Source: Liolophura sinensis (Eukaryota > Mollusca > Polyplacophora > Chitonida > Chitonidae). Taken from it: a stretch of DNA of 64,000 nucleotides. The stretch covers positions 17,241,501-17,305,500 of the forward strand of contig NC_088303.1 of assembly GCF_032854445.1 (NCBI RefSeq). Reading direction: 5' to 3'. Positions 47,430 to 58,633 of the stretch are shown here, piece by piece. Position 1 is the first letter of the stretch. The number at the start of each line of letters is the position of its first letter. Under the pieces are notes generated by a model that saw only the letters and a list, made by a program, of their open reading frames with translations, had not been told where the DNA came from and ran no database searches. The position numbers and the translations under genes are program-made.

Positions 47430-49044
47430 TATAAGTGAGTCACTTATATTAATTATAGTTAGTATGTTTGACAACAGAGCAATCTACAAAGATAAGGTAA
47501 ATTGTATATATTAAACAAAGCATAGTTTTAAATTTATGTTACTGTCAAGCACAGTTTTGTATTAGGTGAATGACACTTCATTCCTTGTTTCTCATCACTA
47601 CCCACAAATTACTTTAGTCCTGCATCAAACACATTTTGCTGTTTTCTTTTTTGGCCAGAAAAACTTTCACAAAAGGTAAGGTTACCATAAAATATAACCA
47701 CAACAATAATGATGAAAAAAATAAATTTACTCTGCTACAAGGACCATTTGTCAAAAATATAAGCTGGTAACACAATAAGGTAGTTCTCGGAAACTACACT
47801 TCGGAAAGCTGCTGAGGATTTTACTGAGCCGACAGACCCCGACCATGCAAGATGTATATTCAATCTAACAACCATTGTAAAATCATACCCTTTCGCTGCA
47901 TTAGTTAGCGAGTGCCCCCACCTTGTCTTATCCACACTATGTGATCTCATGCAACTGGTGAGACTCTGAAATGCTGATTCAGCTTATTGTGATGTGAAAC
48001 AGTGAGACCGGCAATTAGCCTTCGGGTTACCTAGACTACATCTTCACCTCCATGTCTCTGCAAGTATTAAGCCTGTAAGGGCGAGTGAACAGTTAGAGTC
48101 CTTGACCAAATCTAAAGTGGTGGGAACACAGTAGTTGCTGACAGGTACTAAAACAAGGTGCTTTTTTTTTTTTTTTACTTCCAGAACATTAGACAGTGTA
48201 ACTGTTATTCAACAGCTGTCAGTTCTAAGCGCTCGGTTCACCGCAACAAAACAAAACAATCGATTTGGTTTGAACACAAAGGAAAAGGCCATAGCACATT
48301 ACTGTACTGATTCCTGCTGACGTACATGCACCGTTAGTCTTACATTGTGTTGTTGTTGCAGTTCATCGAGTCATCCTACATATTTGTGACTGTCGATGCC
48401 TGGAAGAAAACCCGGGTCACACAGAATTTTCCCAAACTTCAGTTGTACTTACGGTTGCTGTAAAGTTATTTTTTATGCAAATCTGATGCATTAAAACTTA
48501 CCTTTTCTTTTATTAGCGCCACAAGGGCCTATCTTGACTGGCCCACACACCGGGCAGTTTGACATTCTCCTCCATTCGGATGTTCTCACCCATCAGACAG
48601 CGTGGTCTTGTTTCACAAGCATGTACGAGCCGGCTCAAGCATGTATATGTACTGTTTAACTCACATTCTACGCACACATGCATACATAAATAGAATACCA
48701 CGTTTAAAATATAATAACTCAATTCGTCAACTTAAAGTTCAATTTCATACTGGCGGATTAAGGCCATTTCAGATTTAATTGTGATTGGTAATAGTCTAAG
48801 ACATTTCATGATTATACATTTCAAGGGACTAAACTCAGCCATTGTCACATGTTGAAGATGGTGAAGTACGATGGCTTCCCTTGAATTGAAGTTACACGTT
48901 ATATTTCTGGTACACAAGCACATCGCCATGGTCAAAACTGAGTGGACATTACGTTCATTTGCTTCTTCTTTTTTTCCCCAGCCACAGACATATGATAAGT
49001 AAGGTAACAGGTAAAGGCGGTAAGGTAACAGGTCTAGGCGTCAA

Positions 49045-49225
49045 AACAGGCTCTCGTGAGTATGTAGGCCATAGCCAAGATACACAGCCTGGGGGAATCC
49101 CACAGCTATCCGCAGATAGCTGGAAGACCTTCCCACTTACCGCCGGAGTGGAAGCCAGCGTGAGCTGGACTTGAACTCACAGCGACCGCAATGCTGAGAG
49201 GCTTCTGCGTCATTACGCCACGGAA
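49045..49225 (-). mobile_element. SINE-2 family copy, head and middle
   Basis: 'ctggaagaccttcccactta', 'gaagccagcgtgagctggac' and 'ttgaactcacagcgaccgca' then 'gagaggcttctgcgtcatta' match the head-proximal half. The 3' tail is missing. Confidence 0.85.
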
Positions 49226-50275
49226 CGTTTTGGGGCAATTGGCCGCAAGCGGTTAGCCTAAGTCACCAATGGAAGTATGAAAATGCATTAAGAAAGAAAA
49301 CTTAGCATGAAAAAGTGCAGTTGTAAAGACCAGTTTGATACATTTGTTAGTGGCTGGTCAATTCTCAGATGTTCATTGTGAAAAGTTGATTAATCAATGA
49401 ATTAACGTCACTCTATAGGCCTAATGGTACAGCAACCTTAGTTTAACAAATCCCACCGAGTTTTCCAAAAGCCAAGGTAGGCCTAAATATTAATCTAAAA
49501 TTAACCAATATGAAAATGGTAATTTAGACATCAAAACATATCTTCGTATACCAGCCGTCAACCAAGTCGCAAGACACATTTCCAAAACGAACGTTCAACA
49601 CAACTCACCATGCAAAAGAACTAAGAAAGTATGTAAAGGTGAGAAATTAGGGCTGAGTCATGCAAAAGTTAAGCAGTCCACAGTTCTTAATCCTGACGGA
49701 AAGACTCAAGAAATGTTCTAGGAGAATTGATTAAATCAGTATCCCATTCGTGTTTCATGCCGCTGCATAGTGTCGATAATCAAAATGTGTATCTCATTTG
49801 CGCATGTATTACAACTAGCTGTTCAAACATCCTACGTAGCGCTCTAATTCAACACCACAAATACACGGCCCCTAACCCCGGGTTAAGGCACAATCATGAT
49901 GCAGAATGCCAAAGATCCAGGCCAATTCGTCCGTATCTGCTCGCAAGAGAACTGCAGTCATAGTATCATTTAACGAACTTAAAAGTGTTAAGGTGTTTGC
50001 TGCATGGAATATCCTTGGCACAGTAGTTTTTGCAATAATAATGTGTGAAGTTGATGGCATCTAAGAAATGGGATAGGGTGGAATATGCACAGGGACACCA
50101 ATATGCACTAGCCGGATATTGTTATCCAAGTAAGGATAATTCACAATGTCAGAATCGAAACACCCCCTCTTTTCGCACAGTGGACAGGAATCGTTGTGGT
50201 CAGATTACCGTCGGGTTAGTCTGTTTCCTTTAAATCCAGTGAAGGTATATAGGTTCCCAAGTTATATATCTTTGA

Positions 50276-50325
50276 AAGTTATTCTTGAGTAGAGTGTAAA
50301 ACACCAATCAAAAAAGTAATAAATA
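50276..50325 (+). mobile_element. SINE-2 3' end fragment
   Basis: 'attcttgagtagagtgtaaa' then 'acaccaatcaaaaaagtaa'. Confidence 0.75.
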
Positions 50326-50754
50326 CACCTTTCAAAGCTTGCTATACATAGATTATTCAAAGCTAGCAGATCATCTTTATTTACTCACCTTTATTACAGT
50401 CACATAAATTCTTTTATCATCTAGAATGCATCCCACCGAGTTACTTATTTTATTTGACCAAAATGGACCACACCCATCAATACAATACCAGACCTCTAGA
50501 TTTTTATAGGCCTATATATCGATGCAACTTGTCTTATTTTTCCCTATATATAAAATGTCCACTGGAATGGAATAAATTACCAACAAACCTACGAATAATT
50601 CGTTCAACCTCTATTTAAAATCTAAGGTCAAAAATATTTATAGGAAATTTAGTTTCCACTTGGTTGGTAGGTTGCACATACGCTATTACAATACCATGAC
50701 GCATTATTTAATTTTAAGAAAAACTGAATGCCCTACATGTCTACTAATATATAT

Positions 50755-51749
50755 TGTTATGTATGACTATTTAACGTTTTCATGTACTGTTAGTCTGCGG
50801 ACCTTTGTGAAAGCATAACAGGCCCTGTTATATGTGTACAGCGCGGACCGGATCGAAAGCACCTTGTTCAATGCTTCGCTTATTTCATTGGCTGTTAATT
50901 CTGTGTTTAAGAATAGTTGAATCCACCTGGAACGTATATAAGCCGTGTTTTCTGTGCAGAGTGGGGGGGGGGGATATTTTTGCTGCATCCACTGGGAGCC
51001 AGGAGAGTCCATTATATTGATATGAGCTGGTGATGCCAGTTTCGTTTGGGAGGACAGATTTTTATGCCGGCACCGTTTATGTACCACAGTTGTACTGATG
51101 TCTGGTTTAAGTGAATTTCTGCGGAAGTCACGTTTATTGGTGTTCGGATCTTTATTATGATTATAGAGTGTTGACTGTGTAATTTGTTTAACACGCTGAT
51201 CTCACCTGACCGACAAGGTCGTCACGGACTCTAAACTGAAGTTTTCAGTTTTGCAAAGGACGTTCGTTCTGCCACAAGGTGACATTACTCTACGTCTCTG
51301 AACGGCTCGTTTGTGAGTTTCTGCGGGAGCTGTGACTGTTCTAAAGTGGATTATACCTCCATGCCTGGATTTACCCTGTGTTGTGCTCTGCGGGTGTGAC
51401 GTCATTCAAAGGCTTGACTGATCCAGTTCTGTGTAACCTGTGTACTGTGTTCGCGTTCGCTAACCTCGCGAAGTAGGCCTACCTGACTGGGACAATTTGG
51501 GACTTGTGTGAATTGTGTGTTTATCCCATGGTCTTTACGTTGGATCTCCTGGAATACGTTCCTTGGGATGCAAAGGTGAACTGGAAACTTTTAAAGACCG
51601 GTAATACTGATGTGTATGTTTTTTTTATGTTGTTGTTGTTGTTGAACTGTCTGTAAAACTGTACGTCTTATTTTATATATAAAGCATTGCTTACATTGTA
51701 ATATTGAGTCACTGAGTCTGTTTTCTGTTGCTGTTTCAATACCGTAACA
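50755..51749 (+). mobile_element. Solo LTR of an LTR retrotransposon, 995 bp
   Basis: It starts TGTTA and ends TAACA, giving the TG...CA inverted ends of an LTR. It is flanked by a 4-bp direct repeat ATAT (50751-50754 and 51750-51753). A TATA-like 'gtatataagcc' at about 50935 lies in the first third, as expected for a promoter at the U3/R boundary. No primer-binding site follows the 3' end and no second copy lies nearby, so LTR-LTR recombination has probably removed the body. The decayed Ty3/Gypsy pol at 59.7 kb is 8 kb away and need not be related. Frames at 50767-51405 (minus) are by-products. Confidence 0.72.
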
Positions 51750-51894
51750 ATATCACGTCTGTATGTTTGCTATTTAAGTAGGTACGTCTGTTTCCATTGT
51801 TACGGGATAGACCAAGCTCACTAAGAGCTTTATTCCCGCCATTTGTTTATTTAATAATGATTGTACGCGCTTTAAAAAAGGGGTGTTTCAAATG

Positions 51895-52045
51895 TTCTTT
51901 GTGGTAGGTATGGTTCTTCAAAGAACCTTTTTTATGAAAATAACGCAGTTGGCCAGTGCAAAGGTTCTTTGTCTTAGCTAAAGGTTCTTCAGAATGAATG
52001 AAAACGAGTCTCATTTGGTCAAGTGATTGTGGCTGTGCATGATCG
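51895..52045. mobile_element. Piece rich in 'ggttctt' palindromes
   Basis: 'ggttcttcaaagaacc' (about 51910) is a perfect inverted repeat, and further 'aaggttctt' copies follow. Wording matches 54085-54352, so the two may be the ends of one element. Confidence 0.4.
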
Positions 52046-53182
52046 TCTACAACGAAGGCTACCATTTCTGCTGAAGACAGTCATTATCGAACGAAATATT
52101 TGAAACGCCGCGCAGCTTTTGCTTGACTCATCTTTATTAGAAGACATCGGTGGCGATTGTTGCTTTCTTGTCGGTAAGTGTAATATAATTGTGTTACATC
52201 TTCACACATTTCATGCTGATCTTAAGACTTTGTTTTAACTGCTCCAGTAACGTTCATAAGAAAATTTTAATGCTGAATATTCATCTCCGGTTGTCTGTAG
52301 TGTATTGTAACAGTTTGCGAATCAAACACTATGTGATTCTGCTTAAATTTGATGCGACTACATCGTGGTTCGGATAAAGAGACACATTTTGTACTGATTG
52401 TGTAATTACATGTACCCCTGTGTATTTTGAGGTTATATATATACATGTAGATGTATTGTTGAAGTTGGTATTTTTGAGGTATTTAATTTTTGTGTTTTTT
52501 TTTTTATTTCGGTATCTGTTATGTCTGATTTGTCCTGGCCTGTGCCTGTGACAGAATATGCTGTTATTGGCTACAAGAGCGAACCTTGATTACAGCGGTG
52601 AAATTTGCTTTCATGAAGACATCCTGGACAATGTTTGATCTACCAGGAGCATGGTGGCTGGATTATGTGTAACTGTAGGGATCATCCTACAGTTTGCTGA
52701 GTTTGGCACCTGGTCTGGTGTTTCGCGTTAAAGGCCAGCCTCCATTTTGGATCTCAAGACCTTGTCCAAATTAATCACAGTGATATTAAAATATTAAAGA
52801 TTAAACTGTAAGGTCGCATTGATTTCTTTTGGTCTTCTCAAGCCTCATCGTCAAGCAAAACGTGTGAAGGATATTTATGAGTAATCCTTTATGGGGCTCA
52901 CCTTACGAGAGACCGATGCGACGAACTGTTCGATGATTGGCTAAATTGAGTTGGTTACAGTTACGTATACATGGGTGTGTGGGCATGTACTGCTTTTAAT
53001 GCTTTCTGCATGCAATTAAGTACCGTACATAATAAAAAAACAAAAATTCTGCAAGAAAAATTTGTGTTTGTAAAATATTACTTCATGTTGGTTTTACCAT
53101 TTAAATAGTTTCAGAGCTTTAAATAATATTAGAACAGTTTGTCTTCCTAAGATATTGTCACCGCTTCATCTTGCTGAGCAGA

Positions 53183-53766
53183 TTAAAGGAGAAGAAATCT
53201 TAAATATCAAACAAATATTACTGAAAAGAGTATGCATTTCCTCGCAGGTGCATGCCATAAAAGAAATTTATCAACTTGTACCTCAAGTTGATGAATTATT
53301 ATTATAGTCAGCACCGAAATCCGCTGTGGGCGACTCCATTTTGCCTAAGAACTAGTCCTGAAGTCTTCTGTGTTAGGAGGAAAATTGCTGTCGGAAACCG
53401 CCGAAGTGCAATTCGTACATTTCCGGTAGAACGCTTCTTCCCATAAAGTAGCGAAGAATACAGTTAGTTTTCCGCTTGACGATCCGGAAACGGGAATGTT
53501 GGAAGTAGGTTTTGAGTTTACACGAACAAACCGGCAGTTTTAACTACTCTCATTGGCTGAGAGGCAACACACCCACAGCATAAATTACGGGGTGTTAAAG
53601 ATGGAGGACGCGATGGACTCAGCGATTTATGCCAGCTTTGCCGTTTTCATGCTTTACGTGTATGGCGAGGGAAAATCGTAAAACTATGCAGCAGGCACCA
53701 CCACATAGAAAAATATGTTCTTTTCGGCCTATAGTGTCATGTTTTTGAAATTTTCTTCTCCTTCAA
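53183..53766. mobile_element. Candidate MITE with 'ttaaaggagaagaaat' ends
   Basis: The left end 'ttaaaggagaagaaatctta' matches the reverse complement of the right end 'ttgaaggagaagaaaatttc'. The interior is less AT-rich than the surroundings. It holds an inverted CCAAT-like 'cattggctgag' near 53549, and a 26-codon frame starting at 53600 (MEDAMDSAIY...). One end pair only; unconfirmed. Confidence 0.42.
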
Positions 53767-54084
53767 AATCGTGTGTCACATGGAGAACGTTTTAGACGGA
53801 AAATCTGTTGTTTATCCGGAACCTCCGGTTTCTTCTACGCACAAAAGTGACTGTAACAAATAATTCCCGTTATTCAAACAGACTTGCACTTCCCTAAAAG
53901 GGAACAAATATTGTATCTATGGAACAGCATATATTTTTTATATTAATAATAGACCGAAGACAGAGGTCTCCAATTCAGGAGGTACATTAAAACCGTTAAA
54001 GACAGAGGAGTTCGCTTAATTGCTAACTTTTTTTTACATTTAAAAGTGATCATTTAAAGTGCTACAAATAGCCATGAATGTTAC

Positions 54085-54352
54085 CATTAGCGAAGATGGT
54101 TCTCTGAAGAACCATTACCAATTTGTGGAAGGAAGAACTTTTAAAGGATCTTTGAAGAACCATTCCTATAAACTTCTTTGCAACAGGTTCATCAGGAAAC
54201 CTTTATTGTTATCTTGATGAACCTTATGGTGAGGATTTCTTCAAGGAACCTTTTAGAAAAGGTTCTTCAAAGCACCAAAAGGGTTCCGTATGTGATCAAC
54301 TCTGAAGGACCTTTAAAGGTGCTAAATAGCACCATTTTTTTCTCAGTGTAAT
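54085..54352. mobile_element. DNA-transposon end rich in 'aagaacc' palindromes
   Basis: Repeated 'gaagaacc', 'ggttcttcaaag' and the hairpin 'ggtgctaaatagcacc' lead to a terminus 'ttttttctcagtgta'. This wording is typical of non-autonomous DNA transposon ends in many animals (established impression, not searched). The opposite end is not certain. Confidence 0.5.
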
Positions 54353-54491
54353 CTATATTTCATCGGGATGAATTAAATCAATCAGTCATCAATATACCGT
54401 TGAGCGGATGAGAAAGATCGAGCCCTTCTTACGAAACCAAATAAATACATTAATTTTGATGAATTACAGCTAAGATTAATGTTAGGCTGAA

Positions 54492-54700
54492 CATAATCTG
54501 AATTCGGGCCTACCAATCAGAGATTAAATGAATTTATTTCAGGCACATGTGCAAGGGTTGACATGTAAGACAGTTCTTATGTCCACATTTAAAAGTTAAT
54601 GGTAAGATGACCAACCTTACTGACCCTGGTATGCCTTGCAGTAAATATGTAATAACCAAAGTTCTAGTATGTGCAATAGCCATGTACTCTATCATAATTT
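54492..54700 (+). repeat. Dispersed repeat X, copy B
   Basis: Counterpart of 46968-47182, same orientation. A SINE-2 begins immediately after its 'ccatgtactctatcataatt'. Confidence 0.82.
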
Positions 54701-54815
54701 CATTTATTTAATTATTCGATTGGGGGTTTTTTTTCACGCCGTACTCAAAAATATTTCACTTACACGACGGTGGCCAGCATTATGGTCGGTGGAACCCGGA
54801 CTGACGGCTCCATTA
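54697..54815 (-). mobile_element. SINE-2 family copy, 5'-truncated
   Basis: 'tcatttatttaattattcga' + 'ttgggg', 'aatatttcacttacacgacg', 'ggccagcattatggtcggtg'. Adjoins repeat X. Confidence 0.86.
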
Positions 54816-55943
54816 TTATATCAGAACTCCAAGGTTGAAATACATCACGATTAGCCGCTTTGGAATCGAGACATGCCAATTATCGACATGACTTATATTG
54901 GCCCTACAGGTCATATTCCGTGAATAAGTCTAATGTCTTTGTCCTTGTAAACAGACAGGTGTAAAGGTGACGCCAACACAGGACAGCCACCTTCTTACCA
55001 AGGTGTCACTGAGTCCTGTTTTTAAAGAGCGTCATGTGTGATTCTAATTTTTCTCCTTTTGTCAAAACCTATTTGAGCCGTGATCTAGGGCTGATTTGAT
55101 ATGATTGACAACACATACACAGGCCGATTTTTAGCTATAGTTATACGGATACTGGCTTCCAATCTTGAGACGTTGTCTGCTGTACTGAGTTTAGTTAAAT
55201 ACACAAGCCCGTCCTGTGTAACAAACGACAATTGGTAGGGTTCGCGGTAGGACCCACGCAAACTATTTTCACAAATCGCTTGCACATATTTGCGGCCACG
55301 AAGTATCTGTAATTTCAGGGAATCACGTTACTACATTATATTGAATATTTAAAGAGAGAGAAAGTTGAGAGCAATCACGACAGTGTGATAGCTGCTAAAT
55401 GGTCACATGTATCCGGTAATGTTCGACCTGTTGTCAAGGTCGTTCCTTTTGGGTAATAGTTCGAGTCCCGCACGAGTGGTTGGGTCAGTTTAGATGTGAC
55501 TTATAAAACTGTCCTGGGTTTCAATAAGGGTAAACCGCGATAAAGGACTGTGACGAATCGCAGGGGTGGTAGGTTGTCGTATCTCTTGTAAGACGTATAC
55601 GCAATGAGAAAACGGTGGGTTATAGGGCAACGATGGGTTGTAGGGCATCGACGAGTTATATCTGTGCTCAAAAATCACATTTCAGACTTAAACTTAAAAT
55701 CGAAATGGTTCTATGAAATTGGCAACAACTGATGGAGCATTGGACCAACCTTTTGCAATATAAATTTATATCCAGTTACGTCAAAGAAACCACAGAATAA
55801 TACGTATACGGTTTACGTAAATCTTAAATGCGTGATCTTGAGAAATCAGGAAGAATCGATTTCATCGATATATCATGTTCAAGGCATCAGAGGCGTTTAT
55901 TAAACGTTTGTTAAAATCGATGACGAGAGTACTGTGAAGAAAT

Positions 55944-56208
55944 AAAACCGAGAATGTGATGACCATGTGGAGACGATTGCGGCAGACTCGGGCTTACAGC
56001 TTCTTCAACTTGGGTTACACTTTCCGGCGGCCGGTCTTGATCCAGTGTGTTCCAAATCCAGCGTGGCTCAGAATAGTGGCTACACTGGCGAGGAAACAGC
56101 GGTTTATGCATCGACGACTGAACCTGTCTCACGGGAGATATCTACCATCATCGAGCACAAGCTGTTCACTCCCATCACTCTGCAGCTTTTAGAGGGGTTA
56201 CTAGTAAG
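55944..56208 (+). CDS. Weak candidate coding exon, function unknown
   Basis: After a stop at 55943-55945 the frame stays open to 56218. It reads sensibly in composition (for example 'EETAVYASTTEPVSRE' and 'STIIEHKLFTPITLQLL'). A strong splice-donor-like 'ctagtaagag' occurs at about 56203-56212, so an exon could end at 56202-56208. Two other frames are also open for 70+ codons, so openness alone proves little. No family is recognised, no partner exon is visible, and no acceptor stands out upstream. Could be chance. Confidence 0.18.
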
Positions 56209-56255
56209 AGAACGTTGAAAAAAGGCATCGTTGCCCATGTTGCGCTTACCCAGAT

Positions 56256-56312
56256 ATAGTACCTAGATGCTTGTTGGTACCTAGATGGTACCTAGATAGT
56301 ACCTAGATGCTA
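56256..56312. repeat. Minisatellite, 11-bp unit (ggtacctagat)
   Basis: About five imperfect units of 'gtacctagatg'. Related in sequence to 6627-6690. Confidence 0.85.
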
Positions 56313-56831
56313 CCTCTTTATATCCTCTGCATGGGATAAGTGCCTACCAGCCTCATGATGTCGGTAATGGTAACTACTTCATCTTTAAACTTAACTGCCT
56401 GACCAATTATAGGTAAATTCATTTTGCATTTGTCCTCGGAAGATGTCAGCTGTCAAATTTTGAAGAAAACAGATGTTCTGGCAGCCCCCCCCCCCCTCCC
56501 CAATTTTATTACCGAAACGGAACTGTCCCGGCATCCATGAGGGTGGCAACTGTGTATAGATTATCAATCTCAGCACACTTCTCTCACTATTGCTTTTAGT
56601 GTTAAAGTTTTTGGAGGTATCTTAGAATATTGATTCCACAAAGCCATTTCAGACTTAAGTCAAAATTTGAAAAATCACTTTAAAGCTAATTCTTGGGTCC
56701 AATGAATTAAAATTTAAACCAGCTCAAAATATTATATTTAGATCATTATATCAATATTTCAACTTGCAATAGCAAAAACTAAGATTTGTGATTTTTTTTG
56801 TTTTTTGTTTTCCTTTTACGTAAACTGCTTA

Positions 56832-56985
56832 AGCCGTGGTGATATTGGGGGGGGGGGGGCTATAAGTTGCTGTTATTTACGCATTTACACGAAAAGTTAG
56901 AATAAAACCCTGAGGTATAATTTGACAAGAAGCTGGTTTTCTCACATCATGTGTCACCATTTGCCAACTATGACATTGTCAGTCG
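56832..56985 (+). repeat. Duplicated segment, copy A
   Basis: Aligns with 57278-57420: 'gccgtggtgatattgg', 'aataaaaccctgaggtataa', 'ttgacaagaagctggttttc', 'accatttgcca' in the same order as 'gccatggtggtagggg', 'aataaaaccgcgactgaggt', 'ttgactagaggcggtatttc', 'accattttcca'. Confidence 0.65.
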
Positions 56986-57277
56986 CCACTGCTCTGTGTT
57001 TTGTTTTGTTTTTTTTTTTGTTGTTGCTGTTTTTTGGTTTGTTTTTTGTTTGTTTTTTGGGGGGAGGGGGGTTAATTATTATTTTTTTTTATTTTTTCAC
57101 AATGCAGTAGTCATTCATATTATGTCTCCCGTTTCTGTTATACCTGAAATGAAGGTCCGAAATTGACCTCTGGTGGACTGGTGGGTACAGGGCCACCCTG
57201 TATTCCATGGCAAGACATGTGAGTAGCATTTTGAGTAATTCTAGACAATTGACGTCCAATGAATTGAAATAAAGCCA

Positions 57278-57420
57278 TGGTGGTAGGGGACGTGTACGTT
57301 GCTACTTTTTAAGCGTATACGAACAGTTGAAATAAAACCGCGACTGAGGTAAATTGACTAGAGGCGGTATTTCACCGGTAATACGTATGACCATTTTCCA
57401 GCTTTAAAATGTGGCCAATG
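57278..57420 (+). repeat. Duplicated segment, copy B
   Basis: See copy A at 56832. Direct orientation, about 445 bp apart. Confidence 0.65.
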
Positions 57421-57811
57421 ATTTTGGTTTTACTCTCTGTACTGTAGTCTGGTTATGAGGTCCTGTTGCTGATGACCTTTTCGAAACGTTTCGTTATATA
57501 CCTGACTTCTTCCACGGATAACGACAAATATATAATCACTGAGTCTAGGCGTCGAAATGGACATCCGTATACTACCCATCAACCAAAATAGACTTTCCGG
57601 TCTAGCACTTGCAGGACCATTTTCCATAACTACAAAACTTATCGGGGGGTTTGCGGAATTAAGACACAATATACGGGTCTCGAGTTCGAAATCTTTTATC
57701 GCCAGAAGTAAAAAAAAAAAAAGTTCTACTGTACCAAGTGACATAATTTTGATCAAATTTACTATAACATGGGCGTAAGTTTCACAAATAGCTGTTCAGA
57801 GTAAATGTACG

Positions 57812-58192
57812 ATGGAGAAAACTGAGAACCTGACGAACAGTGAGCTTAGGAAATTTCTTGGAGGAAACATTGTCATGTGTCATTTGTACCTCCCGAACAC
57901 TGCGAGACAGGTGATTACAGCAGGACTTTTTTCACGTCTAGGGACAAAAGAGTTCGAACTAAAAACTTCCTCATTGCGAGGTAGAGTGGCACGTGTTGGC
58001 AGAAAAGACGTATGCTGTTATAAGGTTTCTCTCGATTCGAAGTTAAAATGTTATTATAGCATCTTGCATATCATAGGTAACGCAGCTTACATAATTAACA
58101 AAATCGCCTTTTTTTGCGCTAGGAGACTATGTGAAAATTTTTCAAAACGAGAGAATGTAGATTCTTTAGTGCTCTACATTCGGCTTGAGTGA
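57812..58192 (+). CDS. Unrecognised 126-residue frame
   Basis: The longest frame outside repeats and transposons. It starts 'MEKTENLTNSELRKFLGG', which looks protein-like, but the rest is basic and hydrophobic by turns, with no recognised motif and no splice sites. It ends just before a SINE-2. A chance frame or a decayed transposon piece is as likely as a gene. Confidence 0.15.
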   Translation: MEKTENLTNSELRKFLGGNIVMCHLYLPNTARQVITAGLFSRLGTKEFELKTSSLRGRVARVGRKDVCCYKVSLDSKLKCYYSILHIIGNAAYIINKIAFFCARRLCENFSKRENVDSLVLYIRLE

Positions 58193-58196
58193 GTAA

Positions 58197-58360
58197 AGAT
58201 TTATTTGTTTATTTGATTGGTGTTTTACGCCGAATGGTGTTTTACGCCAAACTCCAGAATATTTCACTTATACGACGGCGCCCAGCATTGTGGTGAGGGG
58301 GGAAACCGGACAGACCCTGGGAGAAATCCACGACCATCTGCAAGTCGCTGGCAGATGTGA
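58197..58360 (-). mobile_element. SINE-2 family copy with a small internal duplication
   Basis: 'tggtgttttacgcc' occurs twice in a row (58219 and 58236). The rest follows the family to 'caagtcgctggcagatg'. Flanks share 'tatttgttt'-like wording, possibly a duplicated target. Confidence 0.88.
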
Positions 58361-58633
58361 GTGCAGAAAGTATTTGTTTGTGCAGTCCACCATAATAATA
58401 TCGTCATAATAATAATGCTCCCCCAACATCCAAACAAGTTCAAATCGACCCGATACCTTGTTCAAACAATATTATATTTGCATGCAAGAATTATTACTGT
58501 GAAATTCTTAAAGACGAGCTAAACACCGCTGCAACAGCTGCCGCAACGTCAGATTGTTCTATCACGACATACGTTATGAAGGTAATATTTAAAAAAGAAA
58601 ATCAATTCTTTCTTAAAGGAAAGAGTTTATTGA

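Larger units (their letters stand above)
47430..50754. other. Mostly unique sequence, no gene seen
   Basis: Contains SINE-2 pieces at 49045-49225 and 50276-50325 and a short internal duplication 'gtaaggtaacaggt' near 49000-49033. Frames are under 80 residues. Confidence 0.55.
51750..54491. other. Transposon-like and unique sequence, no gene seen
   Basis: Contains the AAGAACC-rich pieces at 51895-52045 and 54085-54352 and the candidate MITE at 53183-53766. The rest is unrecognised. Confidence 0.5.
54816..58196. other. Mostly unique sequence with duplicated segments, no firm gene
   Basis: A weak candidate exon (55944-56208), a minisatellite (56256-56312), poly-C and poly-G runs (56485-56496, 56847-56859), T/G-rich tracts (57000-57095), a duplicated ~150-bp segment, and an unrecognised 126-residue frame (57812-58192). 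Confidence 0.5.

Noticed and set aside
52120-52180. Possible first exon with splice donor 'tcggtaagtg' at about 52171
   Set aside because: One donor-like site with no upstream promoter or coding frame and no visible acceptor; such sites are common by chance.
55390-55480. tRNA-like 'gttcgagtcccgc' near 55449
   Set aside because: Only a B-box-like word. No A box at the right distance and no cloverleaf visible.
57430-57756. 108-residue minus frame
   Set aside because: Mirrored by a 73-residue plus frame over the same bases, with an A/T-run-encoded hydrophobic stretch; no domain recognised.
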